Source: Butyricicoccus_A sp963588905 (GTDB lineage Bacteria; Bacillota; Clostridia; Oscillospirales; Butyricicoccaceae). From it: DNA of 64,000 nucleotides. Position 1 is the first letter of the stretch. Every line of letters begins with the position of its first letter. The DNA is taken from assembly GCA_963588905.1 (NCBI GenBank), contig CAVAJF010000015.1:62001-126000 (forward strand), read 5' to 3'. The notes below the pieces were generated by a model, which worked only from the letters and a program-made list of their open reading frames with translations, ran no database searches and was not told where the DNA came from. The position numbers were made by a program, and so were the translations under genes. Shown here in pieces: positions 24,955-33,443 of this stretch.

Positions 24955-25647
24955 ATGCTATCTATGTTTGACGGTTTGCGGGAAGTCACGCTGGCCTCTG
25001 TATTTGTTCGGCTCACATTAGCTGTGCTGTGTGGCGGTATCATTGGCATGGAACGTTCCTATAAACGTCGGCCAGCAGGATTCCGCACGCACATTTTGAT
25101 TTGCATCGGCGCGGCAATTACCACGTTGACGAGCCAATATTTGTACTTAAATATGCATTACTTTACCGATATGGCGCGTCTGGGTGCGCAGGTCGTTGCC
25201 GGTATTGGTTTTATCGGCGCGGGTACGATTATTGTCACGCGCAGACAGCGGGTCAAAGGCCTCACGACAGCCGCCGGACTTTGGACGTGTGCCATTATCG
25301 GCCTTGCCTTTGGCGGAGGATTTTATGAGGGCGGTATTTTGACAACGGTGCTTATCATGGCGGCTGAACTGGTATTTTCCAGGCTGGAATATCGCGTGCT
25401 GGAAAACGTACCGGAAATCAATCTGTATATGGAATATACAGGAAAGAGCTGTCTCGATCAAGTGCTGCAATTGTATCGTGACAATAATATCAAGCTGCTC
25501 AATATTCAAATCACCCGTTCTACCGGAAGTAAAAAGCACAACGCCTGCGCGATTTTCTCGCTGCGCCTGCCGCATGGCTGCGGTGTCAGCCGCGTGCTCA
25601 AAACAGTGGGGGATACCGAAGGTGTGATCTCGGTAGAAGAATTGTAA
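24955..25647 (+). CDS. MgtC/SapB family membrane protein, copy 2
   Basis: A 230-residue paralog of the preceding gene with the same signature (CGGIIGMERSYKRRPAGFRTHILICIGAAITTL, RLGAQVVAGIGFIGAGTIIV, VKGLTTAAGLWTCAIIGLAFGGGFY) and a C-terminal domain. It begins at the ATG at 24955, with AAGGAGG 8 nt upstream, which overlaps the upstream stop region. The two copies clearly differ in sequence, so this is an older duplication rather than a recent repeat. Confidence 0.9.
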   Translation: MLSMFDGLREVTLASVFVRLTLAVLCGGIIGMERSYKRRPAGFRTHILICIGAAITTLTSQYLYLNMHYFTDMARLGAQVVAGIGFIGAGTIIVTRRQRVKGLTTAAGLWTCAIIGLAFGGGFYEGGILTTVLIMAAELVFSRLEYRVLENVPEINLYMEYTGKSCLDQVLQLYRDNNIKLLNIQITRSTGSKKHNACAIFSLRLPHGCGVSRVLKTVGDTEGVISVEEL

Positions 25648-25696
25648 ATTTTGCTTGTTTCCTAAGTCCTATATTCATTATAAAACTCTTCACAAC

Positions 25697-25722
25697 AAAA
25701 GGCTCCCGAGAGGGAGCCTTTT
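25697..25722. terminator. Bidirectional terminator between mgtC copy 2 and the anti-sigma gene
   Basis: AAAAGGCTCCC and GGGAGCCTTTT around a 4-nt GAGA loop, usable by both convergent transcripts. Confidence 0.85.
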
Positions 25723-25741
25723 GGCATATAACAGCGTACAA

Positions 25742-26761
25742 TTAGTCGCGGGAAAGGGTATAGGTCGTTTTGCCAACGGTAACACGTTCAATATCATCCA
25801 GCGGAAGGATAGTGTCAGAACGAAAAACACTGATGAAGCGGGTCGTTTTTTTCTGATATGCTGTGCTGCCGCCAACATATTGCATAGAAACCGTTGTTCC
25901 ATCTGTTTTGGTTATGGTCATATCAAATGCATAGCTATGATCGCTTGCTTCCGGTACTGTCCATACGAAATAGGCACCGAGTGGAGAGAGATACGCTTTG
26001 TTGAGCGTTGCTTTGTGTCCATTCAACAGTTCAAAGGTTTTGTCTCCTTTGAGTTTGCAGGAAAGATCAGAGTAATCGGTCTTGGTAGTTAGCTCCCAAT
26101 TGCCCTTGGCAAGAAGATGCGTCTGTGTTTCACCGGTTTCATCTGGCCAGCACAGTTGAATATCACGAACATGCAGCGTAAACTCTTTTTGGATTACAGG
26201 TTGCTCAGAAGATAGACGGAGTAAAAATTTGATTTGCCGCTTTTCTTTGGATACCTGTACAATTGTTGCATGCCAAGATTTTGGCGTCTCGTCTTGGAAC
26301 AGCAGTTCTGTATTGCTGGTGTCCCAGGCATCGGCGGGAAGATTGTCCGGCAATTCAATAGAGGTTTCTTTATCCCAAGATAGCGTATACAATATACAAG
26401 CGTTGTATTTGTCTCCGATGATGCCGTTTGCCGTGAGTGTCACACCGTTTTGTGTGACCGATTCATCCAATGCAGTGCCCATGATGCCCATAATTTCTGT
26501 TTGCTTTTGGTCGGAGCCGAAATAAGGGGAAAACAATTCAGAGACAGGGCGGAGAGCACCAATTGCACCTGCTGTGATGACGAGCAGCAGGACAGCAGCG
26601 ACAATAGAAACTGCCATACGATGTTTCGGATGCCGCTTTCGTGCGTGCTTGCATTCCAACTCTGCCCGGTGCAGAGAGGCAGAGGCGAGTTGTCGCTTTT
26701 GGCTGGCAGAGTACTGGAGTCGATGTAATTCCTGCTTATATTCATTTAATTCGTTGCGCAT
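25742..26761 (-). CDS. DUF4179 protein, probable anti-sigma factor
   Basis: A 339-residue single-pass membrane protein: a cytoplasmic N-terminus (1-47), one transmembrane helix (about 48-70: AVSIVAAVLLLVITAGAIGAL) and a large extracytoplasmic domain with the DUF4179 pattern (ALDESVTQNGVTLTANGIIGDKYNACILYTL). It overlaps the end of the ECF sigma gene by 20 nt and has its own SD inside that gene. This is the standard arrangement of an ECF sigma factor and its membrane anti-sigma factor. The signal sensed is unknown. Confidence 0.85.
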   Translation of the reverse strand: MRNELNEYKQELHRLQYSASQKRQLASASLHRAELECKHARKRHPKHRMAVSIVAAVLLLVITAGAIGALRPVSELFSPYFGSDQKQTEIMGIMGTALDESVTQNGVTLTANGIIGDKYNACILYTLSWDKETSIELPDNLPADAWDTSNTELLFQDETPKSWHATIVQVSKEKRQIKFLLRLSSEQPVIQKEFTLHVRDIQLCWPDETGETQTHLLAKGNWELTTKTDYSDLSCKLKGDKTFELLNGHKATLNKAYLSPLGAYFVWTVPEASDHSYAFDMTITKTDGTTVSMQYVGGSTAYQKKTTRFISVFRSDTILPLDDIERVTVGKTTYTLSRD

Positions 26762-27233
26762 AGTCGTCCCCTCCTAACTGTTTTTTTAACAGCGTTCGTC
26801 CGCGAGATAATCGGGTGTGCACAGCGGCTGTAGAAATGCCGAGCAACTGTCCGATTTCCTGTGCTGAGTATTCTTCGTAATAATACAAGTAAATGACAGT
26901 TCGATAGCGAACCGGTAAATTTTGAACGAAATATAATACAGAATGTTCATTCGGCTCTGGTGCGGGAATATCTGCGACGACATCAAGGCCGCAAGTCTTT
27001 TTTCGCCACGGACTTTTTAACATATCTTTGCAACCGTTGATTGTCATACGAATGATATAGGCTTTTTCATGTGCGGGACTGTCAAATTGTATGGGACGTG
27101 TCAGCAGACGGACAAAGACGGTTTGACAGATGTCTTGCGCATCATGTGTGTTTTTCAAGTAGGTATAACTGAGGCGAAGAATCAGATCTGCGTATGTGTC
27201 CGCTAGATATTCTGCTTGATTGTAATCCATCAT
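26742..27233 (-). CDS. ECF-type RNA polymerase sigma factor
   Basis: A 163-residue sigma-70 family protein with regions 2 and 4 only. Region 2 reads ADLILRLSYTYLKNTHDAQDICQTVFVRLL (about 14-45) and region 4 LPVRYRTVIYLYYYEEYSAQEIGQLLGISTAAVHTRLSRGRTLLKKQL (about 106-153). The ATG at 27233 is favoured because AAAGGAG lies 8 nt upstream; a GTG 9 nt earlier abuts the SD. It is cotranscribed with the DUF4179 membrane protein, its likely inhibitor. Confidence 0.92.
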   Translation of the reverse strand: MMDYNQAEYLADTYADLILRLSYTYLKNTHDAQDICQTVFVRLLTRPIQFDSPAHEKAYIIRMTINGCKDMLKSPWRKKTCGLDVVADIPAPEPNEHSVLYFVQNLPVRYRTVIYLYYYEEYSAQEIGQLLGISTAAVHTRLSRGRTLLKKQLGGDDYAQRIK

Positions 27234-27275
27234 ATGATACACTCCTTTCCGTGAAGGTATTGAGCGCTCTTATCT

Positions 27276-27307
27276 AGTATACGACACAGCGGGAGAAATC
27301 CTGTCAA
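27276..27307 (-). promoter_or_regulatory. Possible promoter of the sigma/anti-sigma operon
   Basis: Minus strand TTGACA (27307-27302) and TATACT (27281-27276), with an unusually long 20-nt spacer. The hexamers are good and the spacing is poor. Confidence 0.4.
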
Positions 27308-27324
27308 AAGAACTGGAATTTTGC

Positions 27325-27355
27325 AAAAAAAATTTCCCTGCCGAAGCAGGGAAAT
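27325..27355 (-). terminator. Terminator after the flavoprotein-rubredoxin gene
   Basis: Minus-strand ATTTCCCTGC and GCAGGGAAAT arms with a TTCG tetraloop, followed by a T8 run. Confidence 0.92.
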
Positions 27356-27369
27356 AGAAGTTGCTGCAT

Positions 27370-27996
27370 TTACAATTTTTCAAACTTACTTGCCGGCTGT
27401 TTACATACCGGACAGCGGAAGTCATCGGGCAGGGTGTCCGACTTGTGCACGTAGCCGCAGACCGAGCAGCGATAGCCGTAGTGTTCATCCAGCGTGCGAT
27501 AAATCGGCGCATTGGGCGGAACCTCTTTGCCTGCGTTTTTGAATGCATCGACGGTGAGCGCGCCGCCATCCTGCAGGACTTCGGCTTCCGTCACTTCTGC
27601 GATGAACAGCACAGCAGAATCCAGATCAACCTGCTGCAGCACACGGAAGCTGAGACGAGCGCACATGCCGTCTGTGATATACGGACATCCGGCATCATCG
27701 GTTTTGGTGTCATAGGCAGCAAATTTGTCGGTGATGCGTCCGGATTTATAGCCGAACAGATTGATGATGTCATGCGGGCAATCTGCCGCTGCAATCGTTG
27801 CACAAAATGCACCGGTCTGCTCGACAGCAGCTTCGGTCAGATTGTATTTGTTGAGTGTGACGGCGAATTTTGCCGGAGAGGACGAGGTGAGCTGCTGGAG
27901 TGAGTTTACCACACAGCCGCGGTATTTGCCGTCCTGCAAGCTGCCGACGATGGAAATCGAGTACGAGATGCTGTTGTATGCTTTGCGGTCGATCAT
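27370..27996 (-). CDS. Flavin reductase-rubredoxin fusion (high molecular weight rubredoxin)
   Basis: A 208-residue two-domain redox protein. Residues 1-155 form an FMN-binding flavin-reductase-like domain (AYNSISYSISIVGS, FAVTLNKYNLT, TGAFCATI). Residues 165-208 are a rubredoxin with the iron-binding pairs CSVCGY and CPVCKQP. Such proteins pass electrons from NADH to oxygen- or NO-detoxifying flavodiiron proteins or other acceptors in anaerobes. AAAGGAGG precedes the ATG. A Fur/PerR-like 7-1-7 box lies at the transcription start, which fits iron or peroxide control. Confidence 0.93.
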   Translation of the reverse strand: MIDRKAYNSISYSISIVGSLQDGKYRGCVVNSLQQLTSSSPAKFAVTLNKYNLTEAAVEQTGAFCATIAAADCPHDIINLFGYKSGRITDKFAAYDTKTDDAGCPYITDGMCARLSFRVLQQVDLDSAVLFIAEVTEAEVLQDGGALTVDAFKNAGKEVPPNAPIYRTLDEHYGYRCSVCGYVHKSDTLPDDFRCPVCKQPASKFEKL

Positions 27997-28018
27997 AGAA
28001 ATTCCCTCCTTTTAAAAC

Positions 28019-28033
28019 TGAGAATGATTCTTA
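28019..28033. promoter_or_regulatory. Fur/PerR-like box at the flavoprotein-rubredoxin promoter
   Basis: TGAGAATGATTCTTA is a 7-1-7 inverted repeat with one mismatch, resembling the known Fur box TGATAATNATTATCA. It lies just downstream of the predicted transcription start, a position suited to repression. Confidence 0.6.
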
Positions 28034-28044
28034 TTTATGTTTCT

Positions 28045-28073
28045 ATCATACAGGAATTTCTTTGTGTTGTCTA
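28045..28073 (-). promoter_or_regulatory. Promoter of the flavoprotein-rubredoxin gene
   Basis: Minus strand TAGACA (28073-28068), 17-nt spacer, TATGAT (28050-28045). Confidence 0.65.
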
Positions 28074-28122
28074 TGGAATAAAAATAGAAAAATATGGGTG
28101 ATATTTGTGCAATCTATCCAAA

Positions 28123-28617
28123 TTAAAAGAGAATTTGGTAAATACTTAGATCTAAATATCTGCCGAACTTCTTTCCGCATTTGCGGATGACGCCGCACAG
28201 GGAAAAGCCGAACGTTTCATGCAGATGAACGCTGACTGCGTTTTCACTTGTGATAAGAGAGACAACTGTGTCAATGTCCGGTTGTTGTTCAGCGAAAGCG
28301 AGAATTTTCTGCATGAGCTGTGAGCCGATGTGTTGCCCGCGAAAGTCGGGATGCAGATAAATGGAAATTTCTGCCGCGCCATCATATGCCGGGCGTTCCC
28401 GATAGCGGGAGAGCGATGCATAACCGGCAACGACACCATCTGTTTCATAGACGAGCAGCAGATATTTTCCCTGATGCGCCTGAAACCAGGCCAGACGGTC
28501 GGCGTCATCGCGGGGAGACAGATCAAATGTCGCTGTAGAATGCAGGACGGCATCGTTGTAAATATCCTTTAGCCGCGGCAAATCGGCAAGCTGCGCTTTG
28601 CGGATCAAATTTGACAT
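28123..28617 (-). CDS. GNAT-family N-acetyltransferase, phosphinothricin acetyltransferase-like
   Basis: A 164-residue acetyl-CoA-dependent acetyltransferase. The N-terminal IRKAQLADLPRLKDIYNDAVLHSTATFD resembles the Pat/MnaT subgroup, and the acetyl-CoA loop is visible in DFRGQHIGSQLMQKIL (about 95-110). MnaT-like members acetylate methionine sulfone or glutamate analogues; the substrate here is not determined. The start is the ATG at 28617 (GAGGTG upstream), not the longer frame that runs into the RND promoter. It is divergent from the RND exporter. Confidence 0.85.
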   Translation of the reverse strand: MSNLIRKAQLADLPRLKDIYNDAVLHSTATFDLSPRDDADRLAWFQAHQGKYLLLVYETDGVVAGYASLSRYRERPAYDGAAEISIYLHPDFRGQHIGSQLMQKILAFAEQQPDIDTVVSLITSENAVSVHLHETFGFSLCGVIRKCGKKFGRYLDLSIYQILF

Positions 28618-28718
28618 GGAAAACACCTCGTTGCGTGATAAGATACCTATAGTGTACTGCAAAACGAAATAATTGTCCAATTGGGTGTTTGTTTCCTGTC
28701 TCAAAAGGGGAAAATGAT

Positions 28719-28747
28719 TTGACGGAGACCGTGTCGTATGGTACACT
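28719..28747 (+). promoter_or_regulatory. Promoter of the RND exporter-TetR operon
   Basis: TTGACG, 17-nt spacer, TACACT, close to consensus, about 50 nt upstream of the start codon. Confidence 0.75.
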
Positions 28748-28756
28748 GTGTTAAAA

Positions 28757-28772
28757 CCGACCAGTCGGTCGG
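28757..28772. promoter_or_regulatory. TetR-type operator of the RND operon
   Basis: CCGACCAGTCGGTCGG has perfect 6-bp arms around 4 nt and sits at the expected transcription start. The operon encodes its own TetR-family regulator at 32737, the likely ligand of this site (inference). Confidence 0.7.
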
Positions 28773-28796
28773 AAATCAATCTATAGGAGGGACACA

Positions 28797-31700
28797 ATGC
28801 CAACAGTCAGCGTAAAGAAACCATTTACCGTTTTAGTCGGCATCATATTGGTGCTTGTGCTCGGCGTGGTAGCGTTTACCAAGATGACAACAGATTTGCT
28901 GCCAAATATGGACTTGCCGTATATGGTCGTATATGCGACAGATCCGGGTGCTTCACCGGAGTCCGTTGAGGGCGAAGTGACCAAGCCTTTGGAATCGGCA
29001 CTCGGCAGTACAACGGGGCTAAAGAATATTACATCAACATCCAATGAAAATGTCGGTATTGTCATTCTCGAATTTGAACAGGGAACCGATATGAATGCGG
29101 TCAGCATCGAGATGAGCAATACCATTGACCAGATTAAGGGAAATCTGCCGGAAAATTCTGGCACACCGGTCATGATGCAGATCACACCGGATATGATGCC
29201 GGTTCTTGTGGCCAGCGTTGATGTAGACGGCAAGGATGCGAAGGAAGTCTCTCAGTATGTCAGTGACGAACTGATGCCGGGCTTTGAGCGTCTGGACGGT
29301 GTGGCTTCGGTCAGCACGACAGGTCTTATTACACCGGAAGTACAGGTAATTCTGGATCAGGATAAGATTGATGCGGTCAATGATAAGGTGCTGGCATCTG
29401 TGGATCAGAGTCTGGCAGACGCGAAAAAGCAGTTGGATGACAGCCAAGCACAGATAGATGATGCCAAGGCACAGCTCAATTCCGGCAAGTCCAAGCTGGA
29501 CAGCTCGGCGGATGAAGCCTCGAAGCAGCTGGCGCAGGCGAGTGCGCAGGTGGATTCGGCAACGGCACAGCTCAACGCGCTGTTGTCGCAGGAAACTACG
29601 CTCAAAGCAAATCAGGCGGCGTATCAGGCTGAGCAGAAAGCTTTACAGCAGTATGCAGATATGCATGACTCGGTCAATATGCTCGGCATTATGGTCGTTG
29701 CTTATGATTTTACCGGCACCGTACCGACGATCAGTGGCGTGCCGTCATCGGAAGATCTGGCGGCATTGGCACAGAATTCCGCCCAGATGCTGGAAGCACT
29801 CAAGGATCCGGCGACATATATCGGCGGCATGAGCGATGAAAACTACGCGAAAGCCATGCAGGCTGTACAGGGCATGATGCAGAACATGGCACCGAATCAG
29901 GACATGTCTCAGCTGCTGAGCCTGTCACGAGCGGATTTTGCCAAGCTCGTGCAGACCACGGCATATGCTTCTCAGCGCGTGCAGGAAATCACGGCGGCAC
30001 TCAATGACGTCAATACCCAGTTGGCAGCAGCAGAGGCGATGAAACCGCAGCTGCAGCAGGCATTGGATCAGGCGAACGCCGCATATGAAAAAGTGGAAGC
30101 GGGCAAGATGAATGCTACGCTGAATATGGCGGAGGGTGCATCGGAAATCTCTGTCGGCAAGGCATCCTTGGAGAGCGCGCAGAAACAGCTGGATTCTGCG
30201 GTAGACGAATTTGAAAAATCTCGCGATCAGGCGTATGAATCGGCGGACATCAGCGGCATTATTACTGCGGATATGATTAGCAAAATTCTCATTGCAGAAA
30301 ACTTTGAGATGCCGGCAGGCTATATCTCGGACAGCAGTGACAACTCGTATGTCCTGAAAGTCGGAGAAAAGTATGATTCGGTTGAGGCTTTGTCTGATAT
30401 GGTACTGTTCCATATGGATACCGGAGACATTGGAGATATTCGCCTGTCAGATGTAGCGGAAGTCAAATATGCGGATCAGAATTCGGATACGTCGTATGCC
30501 AAGGTAAACGGCAACGATGCTGTTGTGCTCAGCTTTTCCAAGCAGTCCACGGCATCGACATCTGCGGTTTCTGAGGCGATCAATGATAAAATCAACGAGC
30601 TGCAAGACAGCAACAGCAAGCTGCACATCACACCGCTGATGGATCAGGGCGATTATATTCAGCTGATTGTCAGCAGTGTACTGTCGAATCTGGTATACGG
30701 CGGTCTGCTCGCCGTGCTTGTCTTGCTGCTGTTCCTGCGCGATATTCGCCCGACAATTATTATTGCGTTCAGCATCCCGCTCAGTGTGCTGTTTGCGATT
30801 GTACTCATGTACTTTAGCAATATGACATTGAATATTATTTCGCTGTCCGGCTTGGCACTCGGCGTTGGCATGTTGGTGGATAATTCCATTGTCGTCATTG
30901 AGAATATTTATCGTCTGCGCAATCTTGGCGTTCCGGCGGCAAAGGCAGCCGTACAGGGCGCAAAACAGATGAGCGGAGCAATTTTTGCTTCGACGCTGAC
31001 AACGGTGTGTGTATTCCTTCCGATTGTGTTCACACAGGGTATCACCAAACAGCTGTTTGCCGATATGGGCTTGACGATTGCGTATTCACTGTCTGCATCG
31101 TTTATCGTGGCATTGACGGTTGTTCCGGCAATGAGCGCAAATCTGATGAAAAAAGAAAAAGTCGTCACACACAAGCGGTTTGACGGCTTCCTGCGCGGTT
31201 ATGAGAAGGTGCTGCGCTGGTGCCTGTCGCATCGTGCTGTGACGCTGCTCGCTGTGACAGCGCTGCTGGTCGTATCTGTCGCGGCAACAGCGTCAAAGGG
31301 CATGATTTTCATGCCATCTATGTCCTCGGAGCAGATGAGCGCGACGATGACCATGCCGTCTGGCTCGGACGATACAGAGATGCAGGCGATGGCAGACAAG
31401 GCGATGAAAATCATGCGCAAGGTAGACGGCGTAAAAACCGTCGGTGCGATGGCTGGCGGTTCAGACATGACGTCTATGATGGGTTCCAACAGCAATAGTG
31501 TTTCGTTCTATCTGATTCTTGATGAGGGAGCAGATAACGAGGCGATTGCGAATGAAATCACGAAAAAGACGAAAAATTTAGACTGTGATATGAGTGTTTC
31601 CGCCTCCAATATGGACATGGGCTCGTACATGGGCACCGGCGTACAGGTCGATATTTACGGAGATGATCTGGACGAGCTGCAAAAGGTTTCCGCAGATCTT

Positions 31701-32747
31701 GCGAAAAAGATGAAAAAGGTAGATGGTCTCAAAGACATTTCCGATGGCAATGATGACCCGGATCAGGAAAAAATTATTACGGTGAATAAAGATGCGGCGA
31801 TGGAGCAGGGCTTGACGGTGGCACAGGTTTATCAGGCTCTGGCGGATAAGCTCAATACAGAAGTGGATTCCACAACGCTGACAGTTGGTACAGAAGATTT
31901 GCCGGTTGTCGTCAAAAAGCCGTCCAGCATCACAACCGATGATTTGATGAAGCAGACCATCACTTCGACGGATCAGCAGACCGGTGAGACCAAGGAGGTC
32001 AAGCTGGACACGATTGCTTCTGAGACAGATGGACAGGCGCCGTCTGCCATTCAGCGAGACAATAACGAGCGCACAATGGCAGTCACAGCGTCGGTTGATG
32101 ATGACCACAACGTCACACTGGTCAGCCAGGACGTACAGAAGATTCTGGATTCTTACAATATACCGGATGGTATGCACGCGGAGATTTCCGGAGAAATGGA
32201 AAACATCACGGACTCCATGAAAGATCTGGGACTCATGCTGCTGCTTGCGATTGTCTTTATCTATTTGATTATGGTAGCACAGTTCCAGAGCCTATTAGGA
32301 CCGTTTATTGTCATGTTTACGCTGCCGTTGGCATTCACGGGCGGTCTGCTTGGTTTGCTCATTGCGCGGCAGGAACTGTCGATTATCGCTATGCTGGGCT
32401 TTGTTCTGCTGGCGGGTGTCGTTGTAAACAACGGTATTGTATTTGTCAGCTGTGTCAATGAGCTGCGACTGGATGGTATGCCCAAGCAGGAAGCGTTGAT
32501 TGCAGCGGGTAAAATGCGTATGCGCCCGATTTTGATGACGGCACTGACGACGATCCTGTCTATGTCCACGATGGCAATGGGTATTGGCAGCGGTGCGGAA
32601 ATGGGTCAGGCGATGGCGATTGTTGTCATTGGCGGCTTGAGCTACGCCACTATTTTGACTTTGGTGATTGTACCAATCATGTATGATTTGTTTAACCGGA
32701 AAAAGACGTTAAAACGAGTAGATGTGGGGGAAAATGATGCAGAATAA
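28797..32747 (+). CDS. RND-family efflux transporter with coiled-coil insertion
   Basis: A 1316-residue proton-driven exporter of the AcrB/SwrC type in the cytoplasmic membrane. It has the usual two halves: a first helix at 12-29, a core six-helix block at about 620-770 (GLALGVGMLVDNSIVVIENIYR), a second start near 805 and a final block from about 1140 (FVLLAGVVVNNGIVFVS). Family members are near 1040 residues. The surplus lies at about 195-490, where two long heptad-rich helices occur (SLADAKKQLDDSQAQIDDA..., QRVQEITAALNDVNTQLAAAE...). Because Firmicutes lack an outer membrane, this extension may replace the periplasmic adaptor or span the wall; that is inference. The TetR gene overlaps its end. 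Confidence 0.93.
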   Translation: MPTVSVKKPFTVLVGIILVLVLGVVAFTKMTTDLLPNMDLPYMVVYATDPGASPESVEGEVTKPLESALGSTTGLKNITSTSNENVGIVILEFEQGTDMNAVSIEMSNTIDQIKGNLPENSGTPVMMQITPDMMPVLVASVDVDGKDAKEVSQYVSDELMPGFERLDGVASVSTTGLITPEVQVILDQDKIDAVNDKVLASVDQSLADAKKQLDDSQAQIDDAKAQLNSGKSKLDSSADEASKQLAQASAQVDSATAQLNALLSQETTLKANQAAYQAEQKALQQYADMHDSVNMLGIMVVAYDFTGTVPTISGVPSSEDLAALAQNSAQMLEALKDPATYIGGMSDENYAKAMQAVQGMMQNMAPNQDMSQLLSLSRADFAKLVQTTAYASQRVQEITAALNDVNTQLAAAEAMKPQLQQALDQANAAYEKVEAGKMNATLNMAEGASEISVGKASLESAQKQLDSAVDEFEKSRDQAYESADISGIITADMISKILIAENFEMPAGYISDSSDNSYVLKVGEKYDSVEALSDMVLFHMDTGDIGDIRLSDVAEVKYADQNSDTSYAKVNGNDAVVLSFSKQSTASTSAVSEAINDKINELQDSNSKLHITPLMDQGDYIQLIVSSVLSNLVYGGLLAVLVLLLFLRDIRPTIIIAFSIPLSVLFAIVLMYFSNMTLNIISLSGLALGVGMLVDNSIVVIENIYRLRNLGVPAAKAAVQGAKQMSGAIFASTLTTVCVFLPIVFTQGITKQLFADMGLTIAYSLSASFIVALTVVPAMSANLMKKEKVVTHKRFDGFLRGYEKVLRWCLSHRAVTLLAVTALLVVSVAATASKGMIFMPSMSSEQMSATMTMPSGSDDTEMQAMADKAMKIMRKVDGVKTVGAMAGGSDMTSMMGSNSNSVSFYLILDEGADNEAIANEITKKTKNLDCDMSVSASNMDMGSYMGTGVQVDIYGDDLDELQKVSADLAKKMKKVDGLKDISDGNDDPDQEKIITVNKDAAMEQGLTVAQVYQALADKLNTEVDSTTLTVGTEDLPVVVKKPSSITTDDLMKQTITSTDQQTGETKEVKLDTIASETDGQAPSAIQRDNNERTMAVTASVDDDHNVTLVSQDVQKILDSYNIPDGMHAEISGEMENITDSMKDLGLMLLLAIVFIYLIMVAQFQSLLGPFIVMFTLPLAFTGGLLGLLIARQELSIIAMLGFVLLAGVVVNNGIVFVSCVNELRLDGMPKQEALIAAGKMRMRPILMTALTTILSMSTMAMGIGSGAEMGQAMAIVVIGGLSYATILTLVIVPIMYDLFNRKKTLKRVDVGENDAE

Positions 32748-33351
32748 GACCTATTCGCCAAAGGAGATCGCGGCCTTTCGCGGTCTCCTGCAATTGGCGG
32801 CGGGAGGAAAACACTTTTCTAACATCAAGGTGCAGGATATTGCGACTGCTGCCGGTATCGGAAAGGGGACACTGTACGAGTATTTTTCTTCTAAAGAAGA
32901 TATTTTGAGTTGTACCATGCTGTACACCGTGCAGCAGTTTGCCGATTGGATCGAACAGCAGATGACACGGGAACAGTCGGTGTACGATATGTTGGACAGC
33001 CTGATTGATGCTTTGGAGCAGGAAATCTTTTTGCCGGTTTCCGCTCTGCCGATGGTTGGTTCATTTTTGTCGCATGAGCAGCAGGTGGAGCTGGGAATGC
33101 GCAATCGGGAAAAAGCGCAGGAAACCTTCGAGCGGCTGCATGAGTACGAACGCCAAATTTTTGCAAGAGGACGACAAAATGGAGAAATTGATCCGTCTTT
33201 GAGCGATCCTTTTTGTGAGTACACCATTTTGTCCGCACTTAGCGGATTTGCAAGCCGATTTGGAAAAAAGACGGGTTGCTGTTCGGATAATCCATCAAAT
33301 GTTTGTAAAAATATGGTGCATCAGCTGATTTTTCGGGCGTTGTGTCCATAA
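32737..33351 (+). CDS. TetR-family regulator of the RND operon
   Basis: A 204-residue repressor. The N-terminal HTH reads SNIKVQDIATAAGIGKGTLYEYFSSKEDIL (about 28-58); the rest is a helical ligand domain. The start is taken at the ATG at 32737, with GGGGG 6 nt upstream; another ATG lies 3 nt before. It overlaps the end of the exporter gene by 11 nt, so translation is coupled, and a matching palindrome lies at the operon promoter. Together these suggest a self-regulated drug- or detergent-responsive efflux system. Confidence 0.9.
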   Translation: MQNKTYSPKEIAAFRGLLQLAAGGKHFSNIKVQDIATAAGIGKGTLYEYFSSKEDILSCTMLYTVQQFADWIEQQMTREQSVYDMLDSLIDALEQEIFLPVSALPMVGSFLSHEQQVELGMRNREKAQETFERLHEYERQIFARGRQNGEIDPSLSDPFCEYTILSALSGFASRFGKKTGCCSDNPSNVCKNMVHQLIFRALCP

Positions 33352-33359
33352 ATAAACAA

Positions 33360-33388
33360 TAGAATTTATATCAAATCTGTGGTATAAT
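33360..33388 (+). promoter_or_regulatory. Possible degV promoter
   Basis: A perfect TATAAT (33383-33388) lies 17 nt after TAGAAT, a weak -35. Confidence 0.5.
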
Positions 33389-33443
33389 AATTAAAATATT
33401 GCTAAAATTGCCGCATTATGTCGGTATAGAGAGGGAGAGATAC

